The notes beneath the pieces are model-generated. The model did not search any database. It worked only from the letters and a program-made list of their open reading frames with translations, and was not told the origin of the DNA. Of a DNA stretch of 64,000 nucleotides, positions 34,401 to 43,892 are shown one piece after another; within the stretch, counting starts at the first letter, position 1, and each line of letters starts with the position of its first letter. A program made the position numbers and the translations under genes. Where the stretch lies: assembly GCF_027627575.1 (NCBI RefSeq), contig NZ_CP114065.1, positions 4,030,001 to 4,094,000 of the forward strand, written 5' to 3'. The DNA is from Kribbella sp. CA-293567. GTDB lineage: Bacteria > Actinomycetota > Actinomycetes > Propionibacteriales > Kribbellaceae.

Positions 34401-37092
34401 TCGTGTAGCTGATCTGCTCGCTGCCGGTCGGGTTCGCGCTGCGCGGCCGGTTGGGTTGCCACGCCTCGACGGCCCGGCCCAGGGCATCGTACGCCGTCTC
34501 CGACTTCCGCTGGTTCGGGTCGATGCTGGTGAGCGGTCTGTCCCAGGCGGGGTCGAGGGTCTGGGTCGTGGTGTGGCCGGCGGCGTTCTTGGCGACCAGC
34601 TGGGTCACAGCACCGCCGGTCGCCGGTGTGTAGGTCGTCGTCGAGGTCGCCCCGAGAGCGTCGGTGCTGGTGAGCTGACGGCCGTACACGTCGTAGGTGC
34701 GGATCTCATCGGTGACGTAGACAGGGCCGGCCGCTGGGTGCTGATCCAGGCGCTCCGACTTGGTGAGGTTGCCGGCCGCGTCGTGTGTCAGTACTACGTC
34801 GGACAGTGCGTCGGCCGGGTAAGTCGGTGTTGTGCTGCAGCCGACAGCGACGGTCTCCACCCGGGATGCCAGGTCGAGGATCCACTTGTCCGTGTCCCTC
34901 GCGTACGTCGTCCGAGTGCACTTGTCGTCGTCGGTGCGGCTGAGGTCGCCGTGCTCGTCGGATTGGACCGGCAGACCACGGTCGTCGTACTTGGTCAGCA
35001 CTTTGGCCTTCAGCCAGCCACGGCCGTTGTCGAGGGCGGTGTAGTTGGTAGCCGTGCCCTGGTTGACGAGGTATGCCTTGAAGTCGCCGCGGGTTGCGGT
35101 CGGCCCTTGCCAGACCGGCTCGGTGATCGACTTGCTGACCACGGTGTCGCTCTCACCCAGGTAGGTGATCGTCTCCAACGGGGCGCTGTTCAGCCAGTCG
35201 TGGTCGGGGTGGCTGCCGCCCTCCGAGTCCGTGACGTTCACTGTCCGCTTGCCGGTAGGTAGGTGGTCGTCGTGCATGCCGCGGAAGAATCGCTGTTCGG
35301 ACATCGTGACCGGGCCGGACGGGTCGTTCGGTACGCCGGTGCGGATGCGGACCCGGCCGTAGCCTCGGTAGTCGTTCCAGGTCTTCTTGTCGGCAGGGGT
35401 GAACTCGGAGTCGTCGTAGTGCCAGGCGGCGCCGTCGAGGTACTCGTAGCTGGTCTGCTGTTGCGGGCTGGCGCTGATCCGGTCGGACTGCACCACTGAG
35501 GCGACGACGTACTTGTTGAAGTAGTCGGTGCGCTCGGCGTAGTTCTTCTTCGTCCAGCGGACCGGGAAGCACCGCTTGAGGTTGGTCTCGGCGTTGGTAG
35601 GCGCCGACAGACAGTCCGGTGCCGCGTAGTTGACCGTGGTGACCCCGCCTGCCTCGGACACGATGCCGGTGAGGCGGTAGCGGATCAGCGGGGAGAGGTT
35701 GTCGCCACCCTGGTACACCCGGTTGGCCAGCTTGGAGCCCTCGAAGGTGACCGGGTCCAGGGTGATCGGGCTGGGGCCCGCCAGACCGGTGTGGGTGATC
35801 TTCTTCAGCCAGAGCGCCGCCTTCTCGCCGTCACCGGGGTCAGGGAACTGATGATCGAGAGTCCAGCGGTCCACCTCGGCGAAGCCGGTGGCACGTCGCA
35901 CACTGGTGGTGACCGACGCGAGCCGCTTGGTGGTCCAGAAGGTCGGGGCGTAGTGATCCTTGCAGTTCGCCGCGCACTGCTGGTCCAGCGGCACGTCCGG
36001 GAAGTTGTCCTTCTTGTCCAGTGTGCAGGTACTGCCCGGCACGCAGCGATCGGCCACCGCGAACTCGACACGGCCCGTCGCCGGAGCGTCGACCGCGTCG
36101 TTCAGCCCGTACTCGATCGACGACAGGTGGCCGCCGCGGGTGTAGGACACGGGGGCGTCCTTGAGGTTCTGCCCGTAGGTGCCCGTCTCCGGCGCGTAGT
36201 TGTAGATCATCACGTTGCCGAGCCGGTCGATGACCTTGTCGAGCTGCCAGCGCCAGGCCTGGGTGCAGGAGGACGCCTCGAAGGTGGCGCCGTGGCAGGG
36301 CTCGCCGGTGTCGTCGCCGTACACCGGGACGGTCCAGGTCGACTTCGACTCCTTGCGGGAGCCGAAGTAGTACTGCGTACCGCCGATGTCGGTGATCCGC
36401 CAGTACTCCTTGTCGGCGTCGCCGTTGTCGGCACCGTGCAGCCGCTCCACCCGGGAGCCGTCGTCCTGCTTGGCACGCCAACCGTTCGCGCCGAGGATCA
36501 GTTGCCCCCCGCCACTGCCGTACGCGGCCACCGCGTTGTCGGAGCGCCAGCAGAGGTCCGGGGTGTTCTGCCCCTTGTTGCTGCCCTCCTTGTCGTCAGC
36601 ACAGCCGGAGTACGAGCGTTCGATGAAGCCTGGTTCGAGCGACCAGCCGTCACCGGCCCAGGAGGCCTGGTTGTTCGTGGCGCTCGTTCGCCCGTCCACT
36701 GCTGACGATGAGTAGGACAAGGCGAGGTTCGGCTGCAGCCCACCCGGCGCAGGCGGCACGCGCAGTGGGTAGGACCAACTGAAGTCACCTGACTGGGCTG
36801 AGACCGCCCAGGTCGCGGACTGCGAGAGCGAGGTGGCCGACGACGTCCCCGAGCCTTCCTTGGGTACGCCGGAGGCGGGCTGGTTCCCGGTCAGCGAGCG
36901 GGTGGTCGCCTCGTCGGCCGGCCGTGGCGCCATCGACTGCTTGGTCGAGGCGACCGAGGTGGTGTTCGGCAACGGGACGGAAGGGCCACCGGTGGCGGCC
37001 GCGACGGTCGGGGCGACGGTGGTGGTCAGCGTCGCCGTGAGGGTGAGAGCGGCCAGGACGGCCGCGGGTTTACGGACCTTGGAGCTGCGCAT
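31411..37092 (-). CDS. Secreted SpvB/RHS-repeat polymorphic toxin with variable C-terminal tip
   Basis: 1893 residues. ATG 37092 was chosen over GTG 37107 because GAGGAAG lies just before it. It has a Sec signal (VLAALTLTATLTTTVAPTVA), then an SpvB/TcdB-like N-terminal domain (WSYPLRVPPAPGGLQPNLAL, DGWSLEPGFIERSYSGCADD). Many YD/RHS repeats follow (SSWEIEYDLAGRQTKVDDP, IRYTRDPRGNLTSISD), then the RHS core RFISVDPIMDV and the end motif SPITNSDPSGL near 1616. The last 270 residues are the tip: a Cys-rich patch, a KPKAQKPKVQ linker, and a domain with GSGKQADALRNELLTG. No catalytic motif was recognised. The shell probably encapsulates and delivers the tip. Confidence 0.9.
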   Translation of the reverse strand: MRSSKVRKPAAVLAALTLTATLTTTVAPTVAAATGGPSVPLPNTTSVASTKQSMAPRPADEATTRSLTGNQPASGVPKEGSGTSSATSLSQSATWAVSAQSGDFSWSYPLRVPPAPGGLQPNLALSYSSSAVDGRTSATNNQASWAGDGWSLEPGFIERSYSGCADDKEGSNKGQNTPDLCWRSDNAVAAYGSGGGQLILGANGWRAKQDDGSRVERLHGADNGDADKEYWRITDIGGTQYYFGSRKESKSTWTVPVYGDDTGEPCHGATFEASSCTQAWRWQLDKVIDRLGNVMIYNYAPETGTYGQNLKDAPVSYTRGGHLSSIEYGLNDAVDAPATGRVEFAVADRCVPGSTCTLDKKDNFPDVPLDQQCAANCKDHYAPTFWTTKRLASVTTSVRRATGFAEVDRWTLDHQFPDPGDGEKAALWLKKITHTGLAGPSPITLDPVTFEGSKLANRVYQGGDNLSPLIRYRLTGIVSEAGGVTTVNYAAPDCLSAPTNAETNLKRCFPVRWTKKNYAERTDYFNKYVVASVVQSDRISASPQQQTSYEYLDGAAWHYDDSEFTPADKKTWNDYRGYGRVRIRTGVPNDPSGPVTMSEQRFFRGMHDDHLPTGKRTVNVTDSEGGSHPDHDWLNSAPLETITYLGESDTVVSKSITEPVWQGPTATRGDFKAYLVNQGTATNYTALDNGRGWLKAKVLTKYDDRGLPVQSDEHGDLSRTDDDKCTRTTYARDTDKWILDLASRVETVAVGCSTTPTYPADALSDVVLTHDAAGNLTKSERLDQHPAAGPVYVTDEIRTYDVYGRQLTSTDALGATSTTTYTPATGGAVTQLVAKNAAGHTTTQTLDPAWDRPLTSIDPNQRKSETAYDALGRAVEAWQPNRPRSANPTGSEQISYTIRSNGLSVISSSKIGPNGLYTTSNQLYDGLLRVRQIQSPAPGGGRLLTDTRYDSQGRTHKSTQPYFNDAPVDDQLWTASSDADIPGLTVTQYDGAGRPVEQIYQGGTTEKWRTSTHYGGDRVDITPPAGGTPTTRITDMDGQTTELRQYKAATPTGAYDSTKYTYTRAGRLASVQNPAGSSWEIEYDLAGRQTKVDDPDKGVSTKTYDVDGRLLTESDARGVTVSNSYDILGRKLSTSSGDTLLAKWTYDTASFGKGLPASETRYEGEKAYTSAVTAYNALNQPLQTKFTIPEEEAELAGTYTTTTKYNVDGSQLSTTYPAAGDLPAETLNHTYDDAGRAVRTYGGFDGSTVEYALNTEYTRYGELQRVHLGEGTQRAWLSYYYDDHTRQLNRKIVDAEVTRPMQSDIRYTRDPRGNLTSISDTPQDQTGDVQCFRYDYLRRLTAAWTPDSDCSAEPATAGLAGPAPYWHSFDYDKSGNRVTEIQHAAGGDTVRNYAYPAAAADRPHSLTSVTSGTRVDTYGYDAAGNTTSRKVGTRDDQLAWNPEGRLAEVTDKAGRKTSFVYDNSGNRLIRRDASTVKLTLPGQELKLDRSTGTVKTTRYYMHAGATVAARSATSLTWLADDHQGTAQVSIDAASQAVTKRRQTPFGASRGGPVGWHDEKGFVGGSNDASTALTHIGAREYEPETGRFISVDPIMDVADPQQMQGYAYANNSPITNSDPSGLKFCGSEECTEVASGGHCSCNPPPRPLSVDVQPDIPQKPKAQKPKVQNQRLDRILSHIYPEATDRSWIGSGKQADALRNELLTGRATKGIYHADAVARDLSALVTLLQDDDIQGSQGRPIMTDIDRAHAIAEARELLGGLNQEDRTGMVTRAINEDANKNKGFRDAMSRAKEKAAFRHVSDATFNHGGPKENGVVRQWYPEKGATTRGFIRGMGALGVVPTVIDLAKINLTPGGNQKEKFVGNLCAVGDPVGMMCGPEGMGAAYLRSKEDMTG

Positions 37093-37107
37093 GGTCTTCC
37101 TCTGCAC

Positions 37108-40100
37108 TCAGGCGAAGATCGCAGGGACGGCGGGCAGGGAGGTGAGGGTGTAGCCGAGGGTTCGCTCGACCGCGAACCCCTCACAGGTCGGCGACAGCGA
37201 GGTGAAGCGCTGGCCGTTGAGGTTGCAGCGGACGATCGGCGTACTGGTCAGGCCTTCCGGCGCCTGGGTCCAGACGTTGCCGAGGGCACCGATCACGGTC
37301 TTGCCCTCGCAGTCGGCCTGGTTCGACAGGAAGTTGTCGACCCCGTCGCGGCAGGAGATCAGCGGCTGGGTTCCCGGCGTACCGGTTGCCTTGGTCAGCC
37401 AGCCGTTCGCGCCCTCGTACCGGTAGCCGGCGAACGCGCTGTCCGGGGTGGTCGTGTGGTCGACCGCGATCGGGTTGTAGTAGCGGGCCAGCCGGGCGTA
37501 GGCCAGGGAGTAGCCGGCCAGTTCGAGCTGGGTTCCGCCTTCACAGGCCGCGTCCAAGGAGTCGAAGGTGTTCGCTCCCTGCTTGCACCGGTAGATCGGC
37601 TGGACCGGCAGATTGGTCGGGCGGACCGAGTAGACCAGGCCGCCCTCGACCAGTGCGGTCGTGTTCTCGCCGCTCGGCACCGGTGCTCCCAGCGACCGCT
37701 CGTACCGGTACCCGGCCCGAACGGTGGCCGAAGTGACCGCCGTGTACCGCTCCCCCGTCGCGTCGTTCACGAAGCGGCCCAGCTGCCCCTCGGCCGGGCG
37801 CGGGTAACCCGCCCGCCGGGCCAGCTCGGCGTCCGGGACCATCCCGAGATCCGTTCGGACCTCGTCCAGCTGACCCGTGAAGAAGTCGCCGGCGGCACCG
37901 TTCACCTGGGCGCGGCCGATGCTGAACGAACCCGACTTGTCGGCCAGGACCACGTCGTTCAAGGTCCCTGCCAGGGCACCGTTCACGTACAGCCGCAATT
38001 GGCGCGCCGCGTAGTCGTGCACACCGGCGACATGCGTCCACCGGCCGGCCACGGCGGGCTGGTTCGCCACCGCGTACCGGGACTTCGCACCGTCCTCGTC
38101 AAGGGCCGGTGCGCCGAACACCCACTTGCCCAGGGCCGGCCGGTACTGCAGGACGAAGGTGCTCAGCTGGTTCCCGTCCTGGGCCGCGATCGTCGCGACC
38201 TTGTCCGTGCGGTCCAGCTTGGCCCAGCCGGACACGGTGAAGCTGTCCTGCGGCTGCGCGGCCCACCACTGGGAGGTGATCGCCGAGGAGCCGTCCAGCT
38301 GCAGTGCCTTACCGGCGATCGGGCTCGCCGGATACGACACGGCGCCGGTCACCGTGCTGGCGTTGTCACGCCAGGTCCAGTCGCGTGGGGTGTCGTCGTC
38401 GAAGCGCCAGAAGCCCATTCCGGGGTAGCCGACGTCGTCGTGCACCTTGCGCATCTCGCCGTCCGACAGCGCCCGGGTGAAGATCCGCACGTCGTCGACG
38501 CCACGCGGGAAGAAGTCGGTCGCGCCGCCGTTCCACTTGCTCCGGCCGATCGTGGTCGGCCCGTTGGCGGCCGGTATCTTCACGCCGGTCTGGGCCGCCG
38601 ACAGCACACCGTTCACGTACAGCCTGAGCTGCCTCGGCTCCACCCGGGTGTCGTAGACCACGCCCAGATGGACCCACTGACCCACGGCCGCCTTCTGCGC
38701 GGACGTGAGCACGAGGTTGTTCTCCGGGTTGTCCTTGTCCGCGGACGGGACCACGGCCGCCCACTTGCCCGAGGCGCCGTTGAACTGCAGGAAGAACCCG
38801 CTGGCCCGGTTGCCGTCCTGCGCGAGGACCGTCCGGCTCCCCTGGTCGGTTCGGGTCAGGTAGGCCCAGGCTCCTGCTGAGAAGCTGGCGGACGTGTCGA
38901 CCACCGGCGCAGCCGTCTCGGCGTACCCGCTGGTGCCGTCGAACCACGCCCCGGTTCCCTGCCTTCCCGAGATCCAGCCGCTGCCGCCCTTCATGGTGGC
39001 GGTGCGGCCGTTGCCGGAGGCATCGGCACCGGTCGTGCCCTGGTTCTCGTCGAACTTCCAGTGCGCGGCCGGGTCGGTCGGCAGCACCGGAGTGCCGCCG
39101 CCGGACTTGGGGTACGACGCGACCAGGCTCTCGATCCGGGACTTGTCCAGGGCGCCGGTGTACACCCGGACGTCATCGATCGCGCCGGGCCAGTACTCGG
39201 CAGCAGCGTTGGCCACCCGGCCCCGGCCGAGTTGCAGCCCACCAGAGGCAGTCCATGCTGTCTGGAGGGTGCCGTCACCCTGACGGGTCGCGTTCACGTA
39301 GAGCCAGAGTCGGTGCGCCGGAGCGTCGTACACGCCGACCAGGTGCACCCACTGGTCCACATCCGAATCCATTGCGGAGACAGAGGCCTTGGTGACCGTT
39401 CCGTTGGCCTCCGGCATCTCGAACGTCCAGGCGCCGAACTGGTTGTTGTCGGTGTCACGGACATGGCCCAGCCGGAACTTGCTCGTGGTGCCGCCGTCGA
39501 GGCTGACAGCCGTGGTGTGGCAGACCTGATCCGGTCCGGGCTCACACAGCTCCCGCAGCTTGACCCAGGACGACACCGTGAAGCTGTCGGCGGTGTCGAC
39601 GTCGACGGCGGCCGTACTGACCGTGTCGCTGGTGCCGTTGAAGTTCAACGCGTTGCCGAGCCGGCCGGGTATCCGCGCGGGGCCGGCCAGCGTGCCGGTT
39701 CGGGCGCCCACCGCGTCCGAGGCGGTCGGACCACTCGGCTCGTCCAGCCGCCAGTTGTGCGCCAGCGTGAGGTCGCGACCGGCCATCGTCGCGATCTCGT
39801 CGGCGAACAGCATCCGGTTGTAGACGGAGACGTCGTCGATCGCTCCCGTGAAGGGGTCGACCCCCGCGCCGTTCGACCAGGTCGCCCGGCCGACCCGCAT
39901 GGCCGGGTCGCTCTGAATCCCGGAGTGCCGATAGTCCTGGCTGCCGGCGAGTACGCCGTTCACGTACAGGGACAGCCGGCCGGCCGAGGCGTCGTACACG
40001 GCGGCCAGGTGGGTCCAGACGCCCGGTTGCGGCGCGGGACCGGCGGCCCGCGTCTCGCCGCAGTTCATGGCGGCGTCACAGTTGCGCATCACCACGACCC

Positions 40101-43100
40101 ACCGGTTGTCGAACGACGCGTGCAGATTGAAGACGCTCAGTCCGCCGGAGTCCTGCGAGACCACGGAAGCCCGGCCAGTGTTCGTGTCGAGCTTGGCCCA
40201 GGCGGCCACCGAGAAGCTGTTGCGCAGGTCCGGGAGCGGGCTGGGAGCAGAAAGGTGGGCGCCGTTGCCGATCAGCTTGAGGCCGAGGTCGGAGTCCGCC
40301 GGGACGTTCGTCTGCCCGCCGGTCCAGGCCGGCGCGCCGTTCAGGGTGCCGTCGAGCGGCGGGGTACGGCCGGAGCTGTCGGCCGGGTTGCCGTCCAGCT
40401 TCCAGGTCGCCGCGGTGACGTTGCTTCGGGCAACGATGCCCTCGATCTCGGCGCCGGACAGCTCCCGGCTGTAGGCGCGGACGTCGTCGACCAGGCCCTT
40501 CCAGGGGTTGGTCTGGATGCCTTCCCACTTACCGCGGCCGACGGTCAGCGGACCGGTCGCGTCGAAGCCGCCGTTGTGCGTCGCCGTACCGGCCGACTTG
40601 CCGTTCACGTACAACCTGATCTGCTGCGCCGGGGCGTCGTACACGGCCGCGACGTGGGTCCAGGTGTTCAGCGAAGCCGCCACGTCCGACCGCACGACCG
40701 CGTCGGCCGCCCGGGGCAGCTTGGTGTCCGCCGAGGTCAGGTGCAGCTCCCACTTGCCGCCGCCGCCGACCGCCCGGTAGCCCAGGAAGAACGCGCTGGT
40801 GACGCTGCCTTCGGCCGACAACGCCGTACGGGTGTTCCCGTCCGACGGAGCCTCGGCGAGGTTGACCCAGGCGCTGGTCGTGAAGCTCTGGCCGGTCCGT
40901 ACGACGGGACCTCCCGAGGCGAAGTCCCTCGCATCACCGTTGGGCAGCTTGAGCGCACCGCCGACCGCGCCGCCGGACGTGCCCGTCAATGACGCGTTGC
41001 CGGTGAGTACCAGGTCGGCGCCGCCGTCCACGTCGTTGCGCGCGGTCGTGCCGCCGGCGTCGTCGAACTTCCAGTGCGCGGTCCGGACGTTGTCACGACC
41101 GACCGAGGCTCGCACCTCGGCGTCGCTGAGCACTCGGTCGAAGACCTGGACCTCGTCGATGGCGCCGAGCCACGGGCTGCCGACGACGCCGTTCCACTTC
41201 TCCCGGCCGACCGTGAGCGGCCCGGCCGCGTGCCACGGGGTGAAGTTGGCGGGGAGCGGGGAGTCGCCCACCTTGACGCCGTTGTGGTAGAGCCGCAGAC
41301 GGTTGGCCGGCTTGTCGTAGACGCCGGTCACCTGGGTCCACACACCACGTTGCAGGGCAGGCCCCTGAGCGGCGGCGGTGGTTGCGTTGTCCGCGTCCGA
41401 GGCGGCCAGCATGAAGGTGGTCTTCTTGGTGTCACCGCGATAGTTCAGGTAGAAGCCACTGGCCCGGGTGCCCTGCTGGGAGGCGATCGCCATCCCGCGG
41501 GTGTCCGACGTCGACTCCGGCTTCACCCACGCCGAGACGCTGAAGCTGTTGTCGGTCCGCGCGGCACTCGGGGCGGTGAAGTAGTCGTTCACCCCGTTGA
41601 GGTGCAACGAGTTGCCGATCGCTCCCGGCCCGTACGTCGGGGCGCCCTGCAGCGTGCCGTCCTTGTCACCGAGGTAGGCCTCGTCCGTGGTACTGCCGTT
41701 CAACGGGTACGCCGACAGCGCCCCGTTGCCGGCCCGTACATAGACGTGAAGCGTCCTGACGGGGCTGCGGTTGCCGGCCCGGTCGACGGACTGCACGAAC
41801 ACGTCCTGCGGCCCGTCCTCCTCGGGGATGAACTCGAAACTCGCCGAGCCACCGAGACTGCTCGCCTCGGCCCGGGTGGACGGCGGGAACCGCGTGCCCC
41901 AGACGTAGTGGTCGACGTCCTTCGTGCCGTCGTCGGGCAGCGGCTTCTCCGTCCGCTCGACGGTGAAGAGACCGGGTACGCCGACGCCGCCGTGCCACTG
42001 GTTGTCCTCGCGGTACAGCGACCCGGTCACCTTGGGCATCGAGCTGGGCGGGGTCTTGTCGACGACGAACGGACCGGGACCGCGGGTCCAGGGGCTGTAG
42101 TCGAGCCGGTGGCCGTTGTCCTCGTCGGTGTCCCAGGCCCGGACGTACCAGTCCAGCTCCGCGCCGTCGGTCAGCGTGACCGAGGTGTCGTGCCGCGCGC
42201 CGGAGGACTGGAATCCGCCGTACCGGTGTTCCACGGCTCCGTTGGTGTAGATGTCCCACTGCGGCTGGACCACGTTGTTGTCGGGATCGGACAGGGTCGC
42301 CTTGAGGCCGATGGTGTTGCCGCTGAAGTAGGTCTTGCCCTCGCACCACTTGCACGGGGCCGGCAGCGCCGGGTCGGTGGCCGGGTCCGCTGGGGTACTC
42401 GGAGCGGTGTTGTAGCGGATCCGCAGCGCCGTCGAGTGCGGGTCGAACTTCCGCCAGTACGTGCTGTCGGTCTCGCTGTCGGCCTGGATGTAGAACGTCG
42501 ACAGGCCGCCGAGGTCGATGTGGCCGGCCGGCACCCAGAAGTCGGACTCCTTCCAGCCGGTGCAGCCGGTGTTCGATCCCGGCGCGTCGATCGAGGAGAT
42601 GTGCGTGCCCTCGGGCTTGTTGTTCCAGGTCGTTCCGCCGCCGACGTCGGAGCTGGCGTACAGCCGCTGCTTCTTGGCGGTGCAGTTGGCGCTGTGCACC
42701 ACGCCGGAGTCGAGCCAGCCACCCATGATGCGCTTGCCCTGCAGGAAGCCCCAGGCGCCGGTGTCGAACTGGAAGTAGGACCTGGCCACTCCGATACCGT
42801 TGCAGCCGGTGAAGTCGCACTTGCCGACCTGGGCGACGTCGCTGCCACCCGGGCTGGTGTTCGGGTACGGCGTGCCGCCGTTGCCCGAGACGACCGAGGT
42901 CCAGTAGGTCTTGCCGTAGGTCCGCCAGTCCGGGTCGATCGTCACCGGATAGACGGTCTTCGGACCGCGCAGCAGCGCGGCGTCCGGGATCAGGGTCAGC
43001 GAGGTCGCGTCCACCTTCACGCCGGCCACTGCCTTGCCGGTGCCCGCGTCCCACATCGCCGACGGCGGAGCCGTGAACGCGACCGCGCCCTTGGCGTCAC

Positions 43101-43809
43101 GCGCTTCGAGGCCGCCGCCGGTGGTCGCGCGGATCTTCAGGCCGGTACTGGTCAGGCCGAGCCGGATCCGGTCCAGGGCGGGGTTCTTCGCCGCTGCCGC
43201 GGACTTCACCACGAGATGCTGGGTGTAGCCGGACGCGCCGGCCTTCAGGACCAGGTCGGTGCCCGGCAGAACCTCGGCGTACGTCGCGGTGTCGCCGGTC
43301 AGCTTCGGGGTGGGCAGCACCCCGGGCCAGGTCAGGGCGAGGCGCTTGCCCTCCTTGCCGAAGGTCACCATCGGGAGTTTCGAGCCGCCGCCGCTGAAGG
43401 CGAGCTCGACGGTCGCGGACTTCGGGACGAGCGCGCCGTCGGTACGGCGGACCAGGCCGGTGTCGACCGCGGTCCAGGCATTGCCCTTCTTCGCGCGGAC
43501 CGGGACGGCGCTGATCTCCAGGTTCATCTCGCCGTTCGGCAGCGCGAAGACCGTGCCCGTCTCACTGCGCAGCCCCGTCACCTCGACCGGCGTTCCCTGC
43601 CGCTCAGCGGCCGCACTCGCCTGAGCTTCGTTCGGCGCGGTCTTCACCACCGGCGGTTTGGGCGGCTGGACGGTGGGCAGCGCGGCGGCCTGCTGACCGG
43701 TTCCGGCTGCTGTGGCCGCTCCTGTCGGCAGCGTGACCGCCGCGAGCGTCAGTACGAGCGAGCCGGTGACGATTCTGGCTCGCCGACTCCGGGTATACCA
43801 CCAGCGCAT
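37108..43809 (-). CDS. Secreted giant protein with DNRLRE-like region, six LamG domains and Cys-paired C-terminal repeats
   Basis: 2233 residues; GGGGAGG precedes ATG 43809. It has a Sec signal (VTGSLVLTLAAVTLPTGA), then a DNRLRE-type region (about 300-460: VYPVTIDPDWRTYGKTYWTS, SYFQFDTG, TTWNNKP). Fibronectin/bacterial Ig-like parts follow, then six LamG/concanavalin-like domains near 735-900, 958-1125, 1175-1343, 1383-1563, 1616-1783 and 1833-1986. Each has an FSVSAWVK-like strand, a W-T-H-V-A-x-V-Y-D motif, RLYVNG and GAIDDVRVYxRxL. The C-terminus has three repeats with Cys pairs (RCKQGANTFDSLDAACEG and two like it). It ends 15 bases before the RHS start, so the two are co-transcribed. It probably binds surface glycans or assembles with the RHS protein. 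Confidence 0.9.
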   Translation of the reverse strand: MRWWYTRSRRARIVTGSLVLTLAAVTLPTGAATAAGTGQQAAALPTVQPPKPPVVKTAPNEAQASAAAERQGTPVEVTGLRSETGTVFALPNGEMNLEISAVPVRAKKGNAWTAVDTGLVRRTDGALVPKSATVELAFSGGGSKLPMVTFGKEGKRLALTWPGVLPTPKLTGDTATYAEVLPGTDLVLKAGASGYTQHLVVKSAAAAKNPALDRIRLGLTSTGLKIRATTGGGLEARDAKGAVAFTAPPSAMWDAGTGKAVAGVKVDATSLTLIPDAALLRGPKTVYPVTIDPDWRTYGKTYWTSVVSGNGGTPYPNTSPGGSDVAQVGKCDFTGCNGIGVARSYFQFDTGAWGFLQGKRIMGGWLDSGVVHSANCTAKKQRLYASSDVGGGTTWNNKPEGTHISSIDAPGSNTGCTGWKESDFWVPAGHIDLGGLSTFYIQADSETDSTYWRKFDPHSTALRIRYNTAPSTPADPATDPALPAPCKWCEGKTYFSGNTIGLKATLSDPDNNVVQPQWDIYTNGAVEHRYGGFQSSGARHDTSVTLTDGAELDWYVRAWDTDEDNGHRLDYSPWTRGPGPFVVDKTPPSSMPKVTGSLYREDNQWHGGVGVPGLFTVERTEKPLPDDGTKDVDHYVWGTRFPPSTRAEASSLGGSASFEFIPEEDGPQDVFVQSVDRAGNRSPVRTLHVYVRAGNGALSAYPLNGSTTDEAYLGDKDGTLQGAPTYGPGAIGNSLHLNGVNDYFTAPSAARTDNSFSVSAWVKPESTSDTRGMAIASQQGTRASGFYLNYRGDTKKTTFMLAASDADNATTAAAQGPALQRGVWTQVTGVYDKPANRLRLYHNGVKVGDSPLPANFTPWHAAGPLTVGREKWNGVVGSPWLGAIDEVQVFDRVLSDAEVRASVGRDNVRTAHWKFDDAGGTTARNDVDGGADLVLTGNASLTGTSGGAVGGALKLPNGDARDFASGGPVVRTGQSFTTSAWVNLAEAPSDGNTRTALSAEGSVTSAFFLGYRAVGGGGKWELHLTSADTKLPRAADAVVRSDVAASLNTWTHVAAVYDAPAQQIRLYVNGKSAGTATHNGGFDATGPLTVGRGKWEGIQTNPWKGLVDDVRAYSRELSGAEIEGIVARSNVTAATWKLDGNPADSSGRTPPLDGTLNGAPAWTGGQTNVPADSDLGLKLIGNGAHLSAPSPLPDLRNSFSVAAWAKLDTNTGRASVVSQDSGGLSVFNLHASFDNRWVVVMRNCDAAMNCGETRAAGPAPQPGVWTHLAAVYDASAGRLSLYVNGVLAGSQDYRHSGIQSDPAMRVGRATWSNGAGVDPFTGAIDDVSVYNRMLFADEIATMAGRDLTLAHNWRLDEPSGPTASDAVGARTGTLAGPARIPGRLGNALNFNGTSDTVSTAAVDVDTADSFTVSSWVKLRELCEPGPDQVCHTTAVSLDGGTTSKFRLGHVRDTDNNQFGAWTFEMPEANGTVTKASVSAMDSDVDQWVHLVGVYDAPAHRLWLYVNATRQGDGTLQTAWTASGGLQLGRGRVANAAAEYWPGAIDDVRVYTGALDKSRIESLVASYPKSGGGTPVLPTDPAAHWKFDENQGTTGADASGNGRTATMKGGSGWISGRQGTGAWFDGTSGYAETAAPVVDTSASFSAGAWAYLTRTDQGSRTVLAQDGNRASGFFLQFNGASGKWAAVVPSADKDNPENNLVLTSAQKAAVGQWVHLGVVYDTRVEPRQLRLYVNGVLSAAQTGVKIPAANGPTTIGRSKWNGGATDFFPRGVDDVRIFTRALSDGEMRKVHDDVGYPGMGFWRFDDDTPRDWTWRDNASTVTGAVSYPASPIAGKALQLDGSSAITSQWWAAQPQDSFTVSGWAKLDRTDKVATIAAQDGNQLSTFVLQYRPALGKWVFGAPALDEDGAKSRYAVANQPAVAGRWTHVAGVHDYAARQLRLYVNGALAGTLNDVVLADKSGSFSIGRAQVNGAAGDFFTGQLDEVRTDLGMVPDAELARRAGYPRPAEGQLGRFVNDATGERYTAVTSATVRAGYRYERSLGAPVPSGENTTALVEGGLVYSVRPTNLPVQPIYRCKQGANTFDSLDAACEGGTQLELAGYSLAYARLARYYNPIAVDHTTTPDSAFAGYRYEGANGWLTKATGTPGTQPLISCRDGVDNFLSNQADCEGKTVIGALGNVWTQAPEGLTSTPIVRCNLNGQRFTSLSPTCEGFAVERTLGYTLTSLPAVPAIFA

Positions 43810-43892
43810 CTGCGTCCTCCCCAGTGAATTCAGGGCAGCGCAGAGCGCCCCCTCCCCCCGACGTGACCGGCCGGCCACCGTCGGCGAACGAA

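Noticed and set aside
31675..35262. Plus-strand frames of 270-540 codons across the RHS gene
   Set aside because: No motifs; clear YD/RHS repeats are encoded on the opposite strand.
39061..43827. Long plus-strand frames (640-920 codons) across the LamG gene
   Set aside because: His/Arg/Val-rich shadow frames with no family motif; the minus strand has signal peptide, six LamG domains and a Shine-Dalgarno.
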